DNA of 34,799 nucleotides from an uncultured Pseudomonadota bacterium (GTDB lineage Bacteria > Pseudomonadota > Gammaproteobacteria > Steroidobacterales > Steroidobacteraceae). The notes below the pieces were generated by a model. The model made no database searches and had not been told where the DNA came from. It saw nothing but the letters and a program-made list of their open reading frames with translations. Shown one piece after another: positions 6,294-14,768 of this stretch; positions within the stretch are counted from its first letter, which is position 1; each line of letters begins with the position of its first letter. The DNA lies in NCBI GenBank assembly GCA_903927005.1, contig CAIYLH010000099.1, positions 1 to 34,799 of the forward strand, given 5' to 3'. A program made the position numbers and the translations under genes.

Positions 6294-6641
6294 ATGATCA
6301 AGCGCATCGAAGTCGGCCCGCGGATGTCCCAGGCCGTCGTGCACGGCCAGACCGTCTACCTCGCCGGCCAGGTCGCCAACGACACCTCGCTGGACGTCAC
6401 CGGCCAGACCCGTGAGGTGCTCGCCGAGATCGACCGGCTGCTGGCGCTGGCCGGCACCGACAAGACGCGCATCCTCAGCGGCACCGTTTACCTTGCCGAT
6501 ATCGCCACCTTCGCGCAGATGAACGCGGCGTGGGACAGCTGGGCGGCGCAGGGCCACACGCCGGCCCGTGCGACCGTCGAGGCGAAGCTCGCGGCGCCTG
6601 AGTACAAGGTCGAGATCGTCGTCGTTGCCGCGCTGGCCTGA
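6294..6641 (+). CDS. RidA/YjgF/UK114-family protein
   Basis: This 115-residue member of the Rid (YjgF/YER057c/UK114) superfamily has VYLAGQVANDTSLDVTGQT near the start, the tract TRILSGTVYLADIATFAQMNA, and the closing PARATVEAKLAAPEYKVEI with the arginine that in RidA binds the carboxylate of imine/enamine intermediates. RidA hydrolyses reactive 2-aminoacrylate-type products of PLP enzymes. This protein looks like one of the sibling Rid subfamilies rather than archetypal RidA, so the exact substrate is uncertain. Start ATG 6294 is supported by GGAG at 6284-6287. A small hairpin (GCCCG-TCAG-CGGGC) lies in its leader. It is followed by the amidohydrolase gene. Confidence 0.88.
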   Translation: MIKRIEVGPRMSQAVVHGQTVYLAGQVANDTSLDVTGQTREVLAEIDRLLALAGTDKTRILSGTVYLADIATFAQMNAAWDSWAAQGHTPARATVEAKLAAPEYKVEIVVVAALA

Positions 6642-6704
6642 CGCCGCACGCGGCCCGCTGCCGCGTAGACTGCGTCGACGGTAGGCATTACGGAAGAGGC
6701 AGCT

Positions 6705-7916
6705 ATGCGTCGAATGGCAGCGGGACTGGCGACTCTGGGGCTGTGCTGCGCGACGGCGGTGGCCGCCCCGCCGGTGTGGCTGGTCAATGCGCACCTGATC
6801 GATGGCCGCAACGGCGCCGATGTGCCGCTGGTCGACGTGCGCCTGGACGGCAGCCGGATCGCCGAGATCCGGCTGGCCGTGGCCCATGCGGCCGGGCTCG
6901 ACCTGCGCGGCGCCTACCTGCTGCCGGGATTCGTCGATGCGCATTCGCACATCGAAGACCCGGCCGCCGCGCGCCGCGCGCTGCTGTCGGGTGTCACGAC
7001 GACGCGTGTGCTGGGCGATGCCTATCTCAAGGCGCTGGCGACCCGTGACCTGGTCCGTCACGGATACGTCGAAGGTCCCGAGATGCTCGTGTCGGGCGGA
7101 CATATCCGGCCCCGCCTCGGCGAACCCTTCATCCTCAGCTTCCCGCAGTTCGGCCAGTATCTGAATACACCGCTTGCCGGGGCCGACAACGTCCGTGCGG
7201 TGGCCGCGGCGGTGATCGCTCGCGGTGCCGACGTACTCAAAGTGGGCGCCAGCGAACGAGCTGGGCTTGCCAGCACCGATCCCCGTCGTCAGGAGCTCTC
7301 CTACGAGGAGATGCGCGCGGTGGTGGAGGAGGCGACGAAGTCCGGTCTGTACGTCGCAGCTCACGCGCATGGTCGCAGCGGCGCCAATGCCGCGGTTCGC
7401 GCCGGCGTGCGCAGCATCGAGCATGGCACTTACCTGGATGACGAGACGCTGGCGCTGATGAAGCAGAAAGGCACGTTCTTCGTGCCGACGCTCGCGATCA
7501 TGAGTCCTTTGGGCGATCCGCGCGGCGACAGCGCGGACGCCATTGCGTTGCAGCTGCGTACGCGGGCGATGATGCGGCCGCTGCGCGAGGCGGTGCGCAA
7601 GGCACGCGCGCTCGGCATCCCGATCGCGGCGGGCACGGACGGCGATTACGGCGAGGGCGAGACCGCGCGCGTGCGTCCGGCGCATGAGATCGAGGAGTTG
7701 GTGGCCGTCGGGCTGACGCCGCTGGAGGCGATCAGTGCCGCGACCTGGCAGTCGGCGCGGGTGCTGGGCATAGAGGCCCGTACCGGCAGCATCGCGGTCG
7801 GGCTTGAAGCCGACCTCGTGGTGGTTGAGCGCGATCCGCGGCGTGACACCTCGACGCTGTACGAGCCGATGCTGGTGGTCAGTGACGGACGGGTCGTGCT
7901 GAACCGGCTCTATTGA
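6705..7916 (+). CDS. exported amidohydrolase (imidazolonepropionase-like)
   Basis: This 403-residue metal-dependent amidohydrolase has a signal peptide of about 20 residues (hydrophobic core LATLGLCCATAVAA). The TIM-barrel metal ligands are visible: H80 and H82 (VDAHSHIED), K179 (ADVLKVGASE, the probable carboxylated lysine), H220 (AAHAHGRS), H240 (IEHGTYLD) and D312 (AAGTDGDYG). The C-terminal beta domain includes GSIAVGLEADLVVVE. The subfamily includes secreted prolidase-like and Xaa-Arg/Lys dipeptidases, so a periplasmic peptide or cyclic-amide hydrolase is likely; the substrate is not readable. It lies 63 bp after the Rid gene and ends 10 bp from the convergent smpB. Confidence 0.9.
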   Translation: MRRMAAGLATLGLCCATAVAAPPVWLVNAHLIDGRNGADVPLVDVRLDGSRIAEIRLAVAHAAGLDLRGAYLLPGFVDAHSHIEDPAAARRALLSGVTTTRVLGDAYLKALATRDLVRHGYVEGPEMLVSGGHIRPRLGEPFILSFPQFGQYLNTPLAGADNVRAVAAAVIARGADVLKVGASERAGLASTDPRRQELSYEEMRAVVEEATKSGLYVAAHAHGRSGANAAVRAGVRSIEHGTYLDDETLALMKQKGTFFVPTLAIMSPLGDPRGDSADAIALQLRTRAMMRPLREAVRKARALGIPIAAGTDGDYGEGETARVRPAHEIEELVAVGLTPLEAISAATWQSARVLGIEARTGSIAVGLEADLVVVERDPRRDTSTLYEPMLVVSDGRVVLNRLY

Positions 7917-7926
7917 GCGGTCAGCT

Positions 7927-8406
7927 CTAGCGGTTGCGCTCGCGCAGCGCGCGGGTCTTCTCGCGCTGCCAATCCTTGTCCTTCTCGGTGGCGCGCTTGT
8001 CGTGCTCCTTCTTGCCGCGCGCCAGGCCGATCTCGACCTTCGCGCGGCCGTTCTTCCAGTACAGCGACAGCGGGATCAGCGTGAAGCCCTTGCGATCGAC
8101 CGCGCCGGCGAGGTGGTCTATTTCCTTGCGCTTGAGCAGCAGCTTGCGGCTGCGGGTAGGGTCCGCGATCACGTGGGTCGAGGCGGAGTTGAGCGGCGTC
8201 AGGTGGGTGCCGTGCAGCCAGGCCTCGTCGTTCTTGATCAGCACGTAGCCTTCGCCCAGCTGGACCCGGCCGGCGCGCATCGACTTCACTTCCCAGCCGA
8301 ACAGGGCGAGCCCCGCCTCGTAGCGCTCGTCGATGAAAAAATCGTACCGCGCCCGGCGGTTGAGCGAGATCGTGCCCTCGTGGGTCTCTTTTTCCTTCTG
8401 GGCCAT
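7927..8406 (-). CDS. smpB: SsrA-binding protein SmpB
   Basis: This 159-residue SmpB is the tmRNA partner that fits the tRNA-like domain into the ribosomal A site. It has the OB-fold core with [39 protein letters not shown] and [10 protein letters not shown]. The lysine/arginine-rich C-terminal tail ([17 protein letters not shown] to [12 protein letters not shown]) enters the mRNA channel. Start ATG 8406 gives the family length. It is divergent from ratA and convergent with the amidohydrolase gene. In E. coli smpB adjoins ssrA; here two unrelated genes lie between them. Confidence 0.97.
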   Translation of the reverse strand: MAQKEKETHEGTISLNRRARYDFFIDERYEAGLALFGWEVKSMRAGRVQLGEGYVLIKNDEAWLHGTHLTPLNSASTHVIADPTRSRKLLLKRKEIDHLAGAVDRKGFTLIPLSLYWKNGRAKVEIGLARGKKEHDKRATEKDKDWQREKTRALRERNR

Positions 8407-8512
8407 GCGTCAGTCGTCCGGCGGTGGGTCTGCCATTCTATCCGCGTTGTGGCCCGGAGGCGGTGCCCGCAGAATAGCGGCCCGTGACAAACGTTCCCCC
8501 AAGCCGCCGCCG

Positions 8513-8974
8513 ATGCGAGTAGTCCACCGCCAAGCGCTCGTTCCACAGACCCCGGCGCAGATGTATGCGCTGGTCAACGACGTGCGCCGCTATCCCGAAT
8601 TCCTGCCCTGGTGCCCCGCCACGACGGTGCACAGCGAGACTCCCGAGCGGGTCAAGGCCACCGTCGGATTCGAGCGCGCCGGCGTGCGCATGTCGCTGAC
8701 CACGTGCAATACCAACGTTCCGGAGCAGAGCATCGACATGGCGCTGACCGAGGGTCCGCTGAAGCACTTCCGCGGCGGCTGGTCGTTCCTGCCGATCCGC
8801 GCGCCAGCGGTCGACGGCGTAGCGGGCGAGGTGCGCGGCTGCCGGGTGGAGCTCACGATCGAGTTTGAGTTCAGTAGCGCGGCGCTGACGATGCTGTTCG
8901 GGCCGCTGTTCGAGTCGACCTGGGACTCGATCGTGGACGCGTTCGTGCGCCGTGCGCGGGCGGTGCACGGGTGA
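8513..8974 (+). CDS. ratA: RatA/Coq10-family START-domain protein
   Basis: This 153-residue polyketide-cyclase/START-fold protein opens MRVVHRQALVPQTPAQMYAL, then NDVRRYPEFLPWC, the RatA/Coq10 signature. It ends with the helix FGPLFESTWDSIVDAFVRRA. E. coli RatA was reported to interfere with 70S formation, while Coq10 relatives bind ubiquinone; which applies here is open. ATG 8513 is chosen because it matches the family start; the longer frame reading from 8333 is antisense to smpB. GTGA overlap at 8971-8974 couples it to rnfH. The smpB / ratA-rnfH order matches E. coli. Confidence 0.93.
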   Translation: MRVVHRQALVPQTPAQMYALVNDVRRYPEFLPWCPATTVHSETPERVKATVGFERAGVRMSLTTCNTNVPEQSIDMALTEGPLKHFRGGWSFLPIRAPAVDGVAGEVRGCRVELTIEFEFSSAALTMLFGPLFESTWDSIVDAFVRRARAVHG

Positions 8975-9285
8975 GCGGGCGTATTGCCGTGGAAGTGGCG
9001 TACGCGGAGCCAGCTTTACAGAGCGTCGTGGCGCTGCAAGTGCCGCAGGGCACGACCGCCGCCGAAGCGGTCGTGCTGTCCGGGCTGCGGGCGACGCATC
9101 CGGGAATGCCGCTACTGCCGGCGCTGGGCGTCTGGGGGCGGATCGTTACCGCGGCGACGGTGCTGGCGGCAGGCGATCGGGTCGAGATCTACCGGCCGCT
9201 GCCGCAGGATCCGAAAGTCACGCGCCGGGCGCTGGCGCGACAGGGCAGGACGATGGGGCGGCGCCCGGGGCCGGGCACCGCCTAA
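8971..9285 (+). CDS. rnfH: RnfH-family (UPF0125) protein
   Basis: This 104-residue ubiquitin-like beta-grasp protein of the RnfH/RatB family contains VEVAYAEPALQSVVALQVPQ, the loop GVWGRIVTAATVLAAGDRVE and IYRPLPQDPKVTRRALARQG. The last is the family hallmark YRPL..DPK..RR. It starts with GTG 8971, overlapping the ratA stop. The function is poorly defined; the pairing with ratA is highly conserved. It is convergent with bamE (7 bp between stops). Confidence 0.92.
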   Translation: MSGRIAVEVAYAEPALQSVVALQVPQGTTAAEAVVLSGLRATHPGMPLLPALGVWGRIVTAATVLAAGDRVEIYRPLPQDPKVTRRALARQGRTMGRRPGPGTA

Positions 9286-9292
9286 AAGGGCA

Positions 9293-9652
9293 TCAGATTC
9301 CCGAGGAGCGCGGCAGCGGCGGATCCTTGAACTCGCCCGCAGGCTTTTCGATCCGCGACACCTTCTCGTCGGCGAAGTAGAGGGTCACCAGCCGCCTCTC
9401 GACCTTCTGCGTCTTGCCGGTCTTGAAGTAGTACAGGTAGTCCCACCGCTCGGGATGGAACGGGTCGGCGATCATCGGCGTGCCCAGCACGTAGCGGACC
9501 TGACTGCGCGTCATGCCCACCTGCACCTGGTCGAGGTACTTCGCCTCCAGGTAGTTGCCCTGCGGGATATTGAGCCGGTAGACGCAGCCGCCGGTCGTCA
9601 CGGCGAGGCTGACGGCGAGGCACACGGCGCTGAAAAGCTTCTGGGATCGCAT
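9293..9652 (-). CDS. bamE: outer membrane assembly lipoprotein BamE
   Basis: This 119-residue SmpA/OmlA lipoprotein is a subunit of the BAM outer-membrane insertase. The N-terminal hydrophobic signal ends in TTGGC|VYRL, a slightly relaxed lipobox with the lipidated Cys at residue 23. The mature part carries IPQGNYLEAKYLDQVQVGMT, then VRYVLGTPMIADPFHPERWDY, the diagnostic BamE tracts. ATG 9652 is preferred over an in-frame start at 9721 because it places the signal peptide at the N-terminus. It is divergent from fur, as in many gammaproteobacteria. Confidence 0.95.
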   Translation of the reverse strand: MRSQKLFSAVCLAVSLAVTTGGCVYRLNIPQGNYLEAKYLDQVQVGMTRSQVRYVLGTPMIADPFHPERWDYLYYFKTGKTQKVERRLVTLYFADEKVSRIEKPAGEFKDPPLPRSSGI

Positions 9653-9678
9653 CAGGGGGTCTTCCGGTCGCACCCGAG

Positions 9679-9708
9679 TTGGTGCGGCGTGCCTAAGGGG
9701 GGGATAAT
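9679..9708 (+). promoter_or_regulatory. candidate fur promoter
   Basis: TTGGTG (9679-9684), an 18-base spacer and GATAAT (9703-9708) resemble a sigma-70 promoter. The in-frame ATG at 9707 lies within the -10, supporting GTG 9746 as the real fur start. A GATAATG half-site resembles part of a Fur box, but the full 19-bp site is not present. Confidence 0.5.
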
Positions 9709-9745
9709 GGCGCCGAATCATACCGGAACGCCGCGGGAGTGCAGA

Positions 9746-10171
9746 GTGGAAAGCCAGGACCTACGTCGGGCGGGACTGAAAGTCACCGTTCCCCGCCTCA
9801 AAATTCTCGACATCCTGGCGGGTGCCGTGGCCCATCACTTGAGTGCCGAGGACATCTACAAGCATCTGATCGAGGCCGGTCAGGACACGGGGCTTGCGAC
9901 GGTCTACCGCGTTCTGACCCAGTTCGAGGCCGCGGGGCTTGTGACGCGCCACCATTTCGAGGGTGGCACGGCGGTTTTCGAGCTCAACCGGGGCGATCAT
10001 CACGACCATGTTGTCTGTGTGGACTGCGGCAAGGTCGAGGAGTTCAGCGATCCGGGCATCGAGGCCCGCCAGTCGGAGGCCGCCGCCCGGCTGGGCTTCG
10101 ACCTCGCCGACCACGCGCTGATCCTGTACGGACGCTGCCGAAGGCCCAACTGCCCGAACAAGGCGTCTTAG
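9746..10171 (+). CDS. fur: ferric uptake regulator Fur
   Basis: This 141-residue iron-responsive repressor has an N-terminal winged helix (ESQDLRRAGLKVTVPRLKIL, AEDIYKHL, TGLATVYRVLTQFEAAGLV). The regulatory/dimer domain has the HHDHVVCVDCG motif (H85, H86, H88, C91, C94) and a C-terminal C131-x4-C136 pair, so the metal sites look complete. GTG 9746 with GGGAG at 9735-9739 gives the usual N-terminus. It is convergent with recN, with only 3 bp between the stops. Confidence 0.97.
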   Translation: MESQDLRRAGLKVTVPRLKILDILAGAVAHHLSAEDIYKHLIEAGQDTGLATVYRVLTQFEAAGLVTRHHFEGGTAVFELNRGDHHDHVVCVDCGKVEEFSDPGIEARQSEAAARLGFDLADHALILYGRCRRPNCPNKAS

Positions 10172-10174
10172 CCC

Positions 10175-11878
10175 CTAGCTGCGCTTCTTGCGCACGGCAG
10201 GTCGTGCTGCCGGCTTGGCCAGCAGTTCGCGCGCGTGCTCGCGGGCGGTGGCCGTAACTTCGACGCCCGCCAGCATCCGGGCCAGTTCCTCGACGCGTTC
10301 ATCGTGGCCAAGCACCGTCAAGACCGTGCGGCTGGCCCGCCCGTCGGAGAGCTTGGCGACGCGAATCTGGTGGTCGGCCTGGCTTGCGACCTGCGGCAGG
10401 TGCGTCACGCACAGCACCTGGCCGCGTTTGCCGAGCGCGGCGAGTTCGCGGCCGACCATTTCGGCGACTGCGCCACCGACGCCTGCGTCTACCTCGTCGA
10501 AGATCATGCAGGTCGCCCCGCCGACCTCGCGCGCTGCCGCGACCTGTACTGCAAGGCTGATGCGTGACAGCTCGCCGCCCGAGGCGACCTTGGCGATCGG
10601 CTTGGGCGGCTGGCCGGGGTTGGCGCTGACCCGGAACTCGATTGCGTCGACGCCTGCGATCTCGATGCCGGTCTCGGCCATCGCCGCGACGTCGACCTCG
10701 AACACGCCGCCTGGCATGCCGAGGCCGCGCATCAGGCTGGTGACCGCCTCGGCTAGCGCCTGAGCTGACTTGCGCCGTGCGCGGGTCAGTTCCGCCGCGG
10801 CCTTGCCGTAGTCGGCGGCGAGCTTCGCGCGGCGCTGCTCGAGCTCGCCGAGGGTGGTCTCGGCGCGCTCCAGCGCGCCGAGTTCCGTTGCCAGCGTATC
10901 GAGCTGACCGGCAAGTTCGGTGGGCGTCACGTGGTGCTTGCGCGCCAGCTGCTCGATCGAGGCGATGCGTTGCTCGACCAGTTCTTGCCGTTTCGGATCC
11001 ACTTCCAGCGCGTCGAGGTAGGCGCTCAGCGCGTGGCCGGCTTCCTTCAGCGGGATCAGCGCTTCCTCGATGAACGCCCCGATCGGCTGTAGCTGTGGGT
11101 CGAGTTCAAACACGTTGCGCAGCGTCACGGTGGCCCGGCCTGCGAGCGCGTGTGCGTCGTGACCTTCGCCCTCATAGACGAGCGCGAGCGCGGCCTGAGC
11201 GGTCTCCGCGAGCCGGCCGCGATGGGCGAGGCGTTGCGCCTCGGCGAACAGCTCCTCAGCTTCGCCCGCCTTCAGCGCCAGTGCCTCGAGCTCCTTGACC
11301 TGATAGCGCAGCAGTTCCAGCCGCGAGTCGCGCTCAGTGGCTGCCGCACGCAGCGCGCCGAGCTGCTGGTCTACGGCGCGGCAGGCGCGGGCCAGCGTCG
11401 CCACCGGGGTCAGCAGTGCCTCGTGGCCGCCGTGCGCGTCGACCAGCGAGCGCTGCGTTTCGCGCCGGATCAGCGTCAGGAATTCCTGCTGGCCGTGGAT
11501 GTCCAGCAGCAGCTCGCCCAGCGCCCGTACTTGGTTCAGTGGCTGTGCCTGGCCATTGATGTAGGCGCGCGAGCGGCCGTCGCTGCCGACCACGCGGCGC
11601 AGCATCACCTCGCCGTCGGACTCGATGTCCTGGGAGGCGAGCCATTCGCGGGCCGCGGCCTGATCCTTGAGTTCGAAGGTGGCGGTGATTTCCGCCCTTT
11701 CGGTGCCGTGGCGCACGACGCCGGCATCGGCACGTCCGCCGATCGCCAGCAGCACGGCGTCGACCAGAATCGACTTGCCGGCCCCGGTCTCGCCGGTCAG
11801 CGCGGTGAGACCGGTCGCAAGCTCGAGTTCGGCGGCCTCGATGATCGCAAAGTCGCGGATCTGCAGATGGGTCAGCAT
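10175..11878 (-). CDS. recN: DNA repair protein RecN
   Basis: This 567-residue SMC-like ATPase acts in double-strand-break repair. Walker A is GETGAGKSIL near the N-terminus. A long coiled-coil middle follows (many Leu/Glu/Arg heptads, e.g. ELLRYQVKELEALALKAGEA). The ABC signature is ASGGELSRISLAVQ and Walker B is CMIFDEVDAGVGG, followed by CVTHLPQVA. ATG 11878 (MLTHLQIRDFAIIE) is the family start; upstream in-frame sequence belongs to nadK's antisense frame. The start lies 2 bp after the nadK stop, so the genes form an operon. No LexA-type palindrome is visible at this junction. Confidence 0.97.
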   Translation of the reverse strand: MLTHLQIRDFAIIEAAELELATGLTALTGETGAGKSILVDAVLLAIGGRADAGVVRHGTERAEITATFELKDQAAAREWLASQDIESDGEVMLRRVVGSDGRSRAYINGQAQPLNQVRALGELLLDIHGQQEFLTLIRRETQRSLVDAHGGHEALLTPVATLARACRAVDQQLGALRAAATERDSRLELLRYQVKELEALALKAGEAEELFAEAQRLAHRGRLAETAQAALALVYEGEGHDAHALAGRATVTLRNVFELDPQLQPIGAFIEEALIPLKEAGHALSAYLDALEVDPKRQELVEQRIASIEQLARKHHVTPTELAGQLDTLATELGALERAETTLGELEQRRAKLAADYGKAAAELTRARRKSAQALAEAVTSLMRGLGMPGGVFEVDVAAMAETGIEIAGVDAIEFRVSANPGQPPKPIAKVASGGELSRISLAVQVAAAREVGGATCMIFDEVDAGVGGAVAEMVGRELAALGKRGQVLCVTHLPQVASQADHQIRVAKLSDGRASRTVLTVLGHDERVEELARMLAGVEVTATAREHARELLAKPAARPAVRKKRS

Positions 11879-11880
11879 GG

Positions 11881-12777
11881 CTACGGGTCCGGGTGGCCGA
11901 GGCGCGCGCCGCGGCCCCAATGGAGCTTCGAGCGCAGGATTCGGTAGTAATCGTAGCCCGGTGGATGCAGCAGCGTCACGACGCTGTCGGTAGGCTCCAC
12001 GACGAGTCGGCCCTCCGGCGACAGCTCGCCGACGACCACGCCGTCGCACGTCACCTCGGCGCGCACCGGGGCGTGGGCGAGCAGGCGGATCTCGATGGTC
12101 GACAGGCGGCTGACCACGATCGGCCGGTCGGACAGCGTGTGCGGGCAGACCGGCGCGAGCACCAGCGCGTCGAGCGCCGGCGCGACGATCGGGCCGCCGC
12201 AGGACAGCGCGTAGGCGGTCGAGCCCGTCGAGGTCGCGATCACCAGTCCGTCGCCGCCATGGGCGTTGACGAAGTGGCCATCGATGCTGCTCTCGAAGTC
12301 CAGCATGCGGCCGGTTTCGCGCTTCTGCAGCACCACGTCGTTGAGCGCGAGCGCGCGTCGCTCGGGTTGGCCGGGATTGAGCAGTCGCGCCTGCAGGCGG
12401 TGTCGCAGGTCGCGGCTGTAACGACCGTCGAGGACGTCGTCGAAGCGCTCCTGCATTTCGGTGGCGCTGATATCGGCCAGAAAACCGAGTTTGCCGCGGT
12501 TGATGCCCAGCAGCGGCACGTCACGGCCTTCAGCGAGGCGCGCCGCGTACAGTAGCGTGCCGTCGCCGCCGACCGCCACGAGCAGCTCTGCCTCGCGCGG
12601 CAGTGCGTCTTCCGGCAGGCGCTCGATGCCGGCGGCGAACGGTAGCGTGACGTCCTCGTCGACCAGCACGCGCACGCCGCGGTCGAGCCCGTGGATGGCG
12701 AGCGCGAGCATCGCGTCGGCGACCGTGGGGTCGGCGTAGCGTCCGATCAGCGCGATGGTCTTGAAGGTCGGGTGCAT
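11881..12777 (-). CDS. nadK: NAD kinase
   Basis: This 298-residue ATP-dependent NAD kinase (PpnK) makes NADP. The diagnostic GGDGT is at 70-74 with catalytic D72, followed by GINRGKLGFLADI, the NDVVLQK substrate site, and the glycine-rich DGLVIATSTGSTAYALSCGG. ATG 12777 (MHPTFKTIALIGRY) gives the family length; upstream in-frame ATGs at 12798 and 12810 exist and no start has a strong ribosome site. It is divergent from hrcA and followed closely by recN. Confidence 0.96.
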   Translation of the reverse strand: MHPTFKTIALIGRYADPTVADAMLALAIHGLDRGVRVLVDEDVTLPFAAGIERLPEDALPREAELLVAVGGDGTLLYAARLAEGRDVPLLGINRGKLGFLADISATEMQERFDDVLDGRYSRDLRHRLQARLLNPGQPERRALALNDVVLQKRETGRMLDFESSIDGHFVNAHGGDGLVIATSTGSTAYALSCGGPIVAPALDALVLAPVCPHTLSDRPIVVSRLSTIEIRLLAHAPVRAEVTCDGVVVGELSPEGRLVVEPTDSVVTLLHPPGYDYYRILRSKLHWGRGARLGHPDP

Positions 12778-12994
12778 GCGGCGAGCGCAACTTATCATGA
12801 GCGCTTCCATGGGCGCCCGTCGGGATTGAGTTTTGGCACTTACGGCGCCATTTTCCGCTTTCGGGGGCCGGACCGGTGTAGCCTCGGACAGCGTGCTGGG
12901 CAAGGGGCCGTGGCGGCCTCTTGCGGCGATTTTCGGTCGCTTTGCGGGAGTCTGGTTAATCTTAAAAGTTGTTATTTAACAGGGGCTTGTAGCG

Positions 12995-14092
<1,098 letters not shown>

Positions 14093-14095
14093 TCC

Positions 14096-14125
14096 CTTGA
14101 ATTGGGGGCGGCGAGCCCCCATTCT
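14096..14125 (+). promoter_or_regulatory. sigma-32 (heat-shock) promoter for grpE-dnaK-dnaJ
   Basis: CTTGAA at 14096-14101 exactly matches the sigma-32 -35 core. After 15 bases, CCCCATTC (14117-14124) matches the -10 consensus CCCCATnT except for the last base. The promoter starts four bases after the hrcA stop. Its spacer and -10 form a perfect hairpin (TGGGGGC at 14103-14109, GCCCCCA at 14115-14121, loop GGCGA), which may serve as an hrcA 3' hairpin or as an operator. Confidence 0.85.
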
Positions 14126-14180
14126 CCGCGCCGGGCGCACGTTGTACGCCCCCCCAGGCCCTGCGGAGACCCGAAAGCCG

Positions 14181-14705
14181 ATGAGCGATCCGACCCCCCC
14201 TGATGCCCCCGAGGCTGCCGCCGCCATGGCGGAGCCCACCCCAGAGCAGCGCCTCGTGGCCGCCAACGAGAAGGCTGACGAGAACTACAACCAGTACGTG
14301 CGCGTGCTGGCGGAGTTCGATAACTATCGCAAGCGGATCGCCCGCGACCTCGAGCAGGCGCAGCGCTTCGCGGTCGAGCGCTTCGCCCAGGATCTGCTGC
14401 CGGCGATGGACGGCTTTGAGCTTGCGCTGGCAAACGCGGCAGGCGCGGACGTCAACAGCCTGCTGGAGGGGCAGCAGGCCACTCGTCGGTTGCTGGCCAA
14501 GGCCTTCGAGAAGGCCGGCATTGCCGAACTCGTGCCGGCAGCGGGAGTCCCGTTCAACCCCGAGCAGCACGAAGCGATGGTGGCCCAGCCGACCGCGGAT
14601 GTGCCCCCCGATGCCGTGCTGCAGACGATCCAGAAGGGCTATGCCCTCAACGGTCGCGTGCTCCGGCCCGCCCGGGTCATCGTCGCCCGCGCCCTCGACG
14701 CTTGA
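14181..14705 (+). CDS. grpE: nucleotide exchange factor GrpE
   Basis: This 174-residue GrpE releases ADP from DnaK. It has an acidic, Pro/Ala-rich N-terminus, then the long dimerising helix (LVAANEKADENYNQYVRVLA, EFDNYRKRIARDLEQAQ). The beta domain carries FNPEQHEAMVAQPT and VLQTIQKGYALNGRVLRPARV, both family signatures. ATG 14181 follows GGAG at 14165-14168. The longer frame from 14097 lies in the promoter and is rejected. It is the first gene after the sigma-32 promoter and 63 bp upstream of dnaK. A small inverted repeat TGGCCG-TAT-CGGCCA (14709-14723) lies in that gap. Confidence 0.96.
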   Translation: MSDPTPPDAPEAAAAMAEPTPEQRLVAANEKADENYNQYVRVLAEFDNYRKRIARDLEQAQRFAVERFAQDLLPAMDGFELALANAAGADVNSLLEGQQATRRLLAKAFEKAGIAELVPAAGVPFNPEQHEAMVAQPTADVPPDAVLQTIQKGYALNGRVLRPARVIVARALDA

Positions 14706-14768
14706 GATTGGCCGTATCGGCCATATCTAGGCGTTAACGAATTCAGATTCCGCTTCAGGAGCATTTTC

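Noticed and set aside
5889-7685. 598-residue minus-strand frame across ssrA, the Rid gene and the amidohydrolase gene
   Set aside because: It reads through the tmRNA and is Arg/His-rich without domains; an artefact of composition.
9703-9721. GATAATG as a Fur box before fur
   Set aside because: Only the first seven bases fit the 19-bp consensus by eye; the stretch is better explained as a -10 element.
12831-12858. TTGGCACTT as a possible CIRCE half-site before hrcA
   Set aside because: The second half GAGTGCTAA is absent at the required nine-base spacing.
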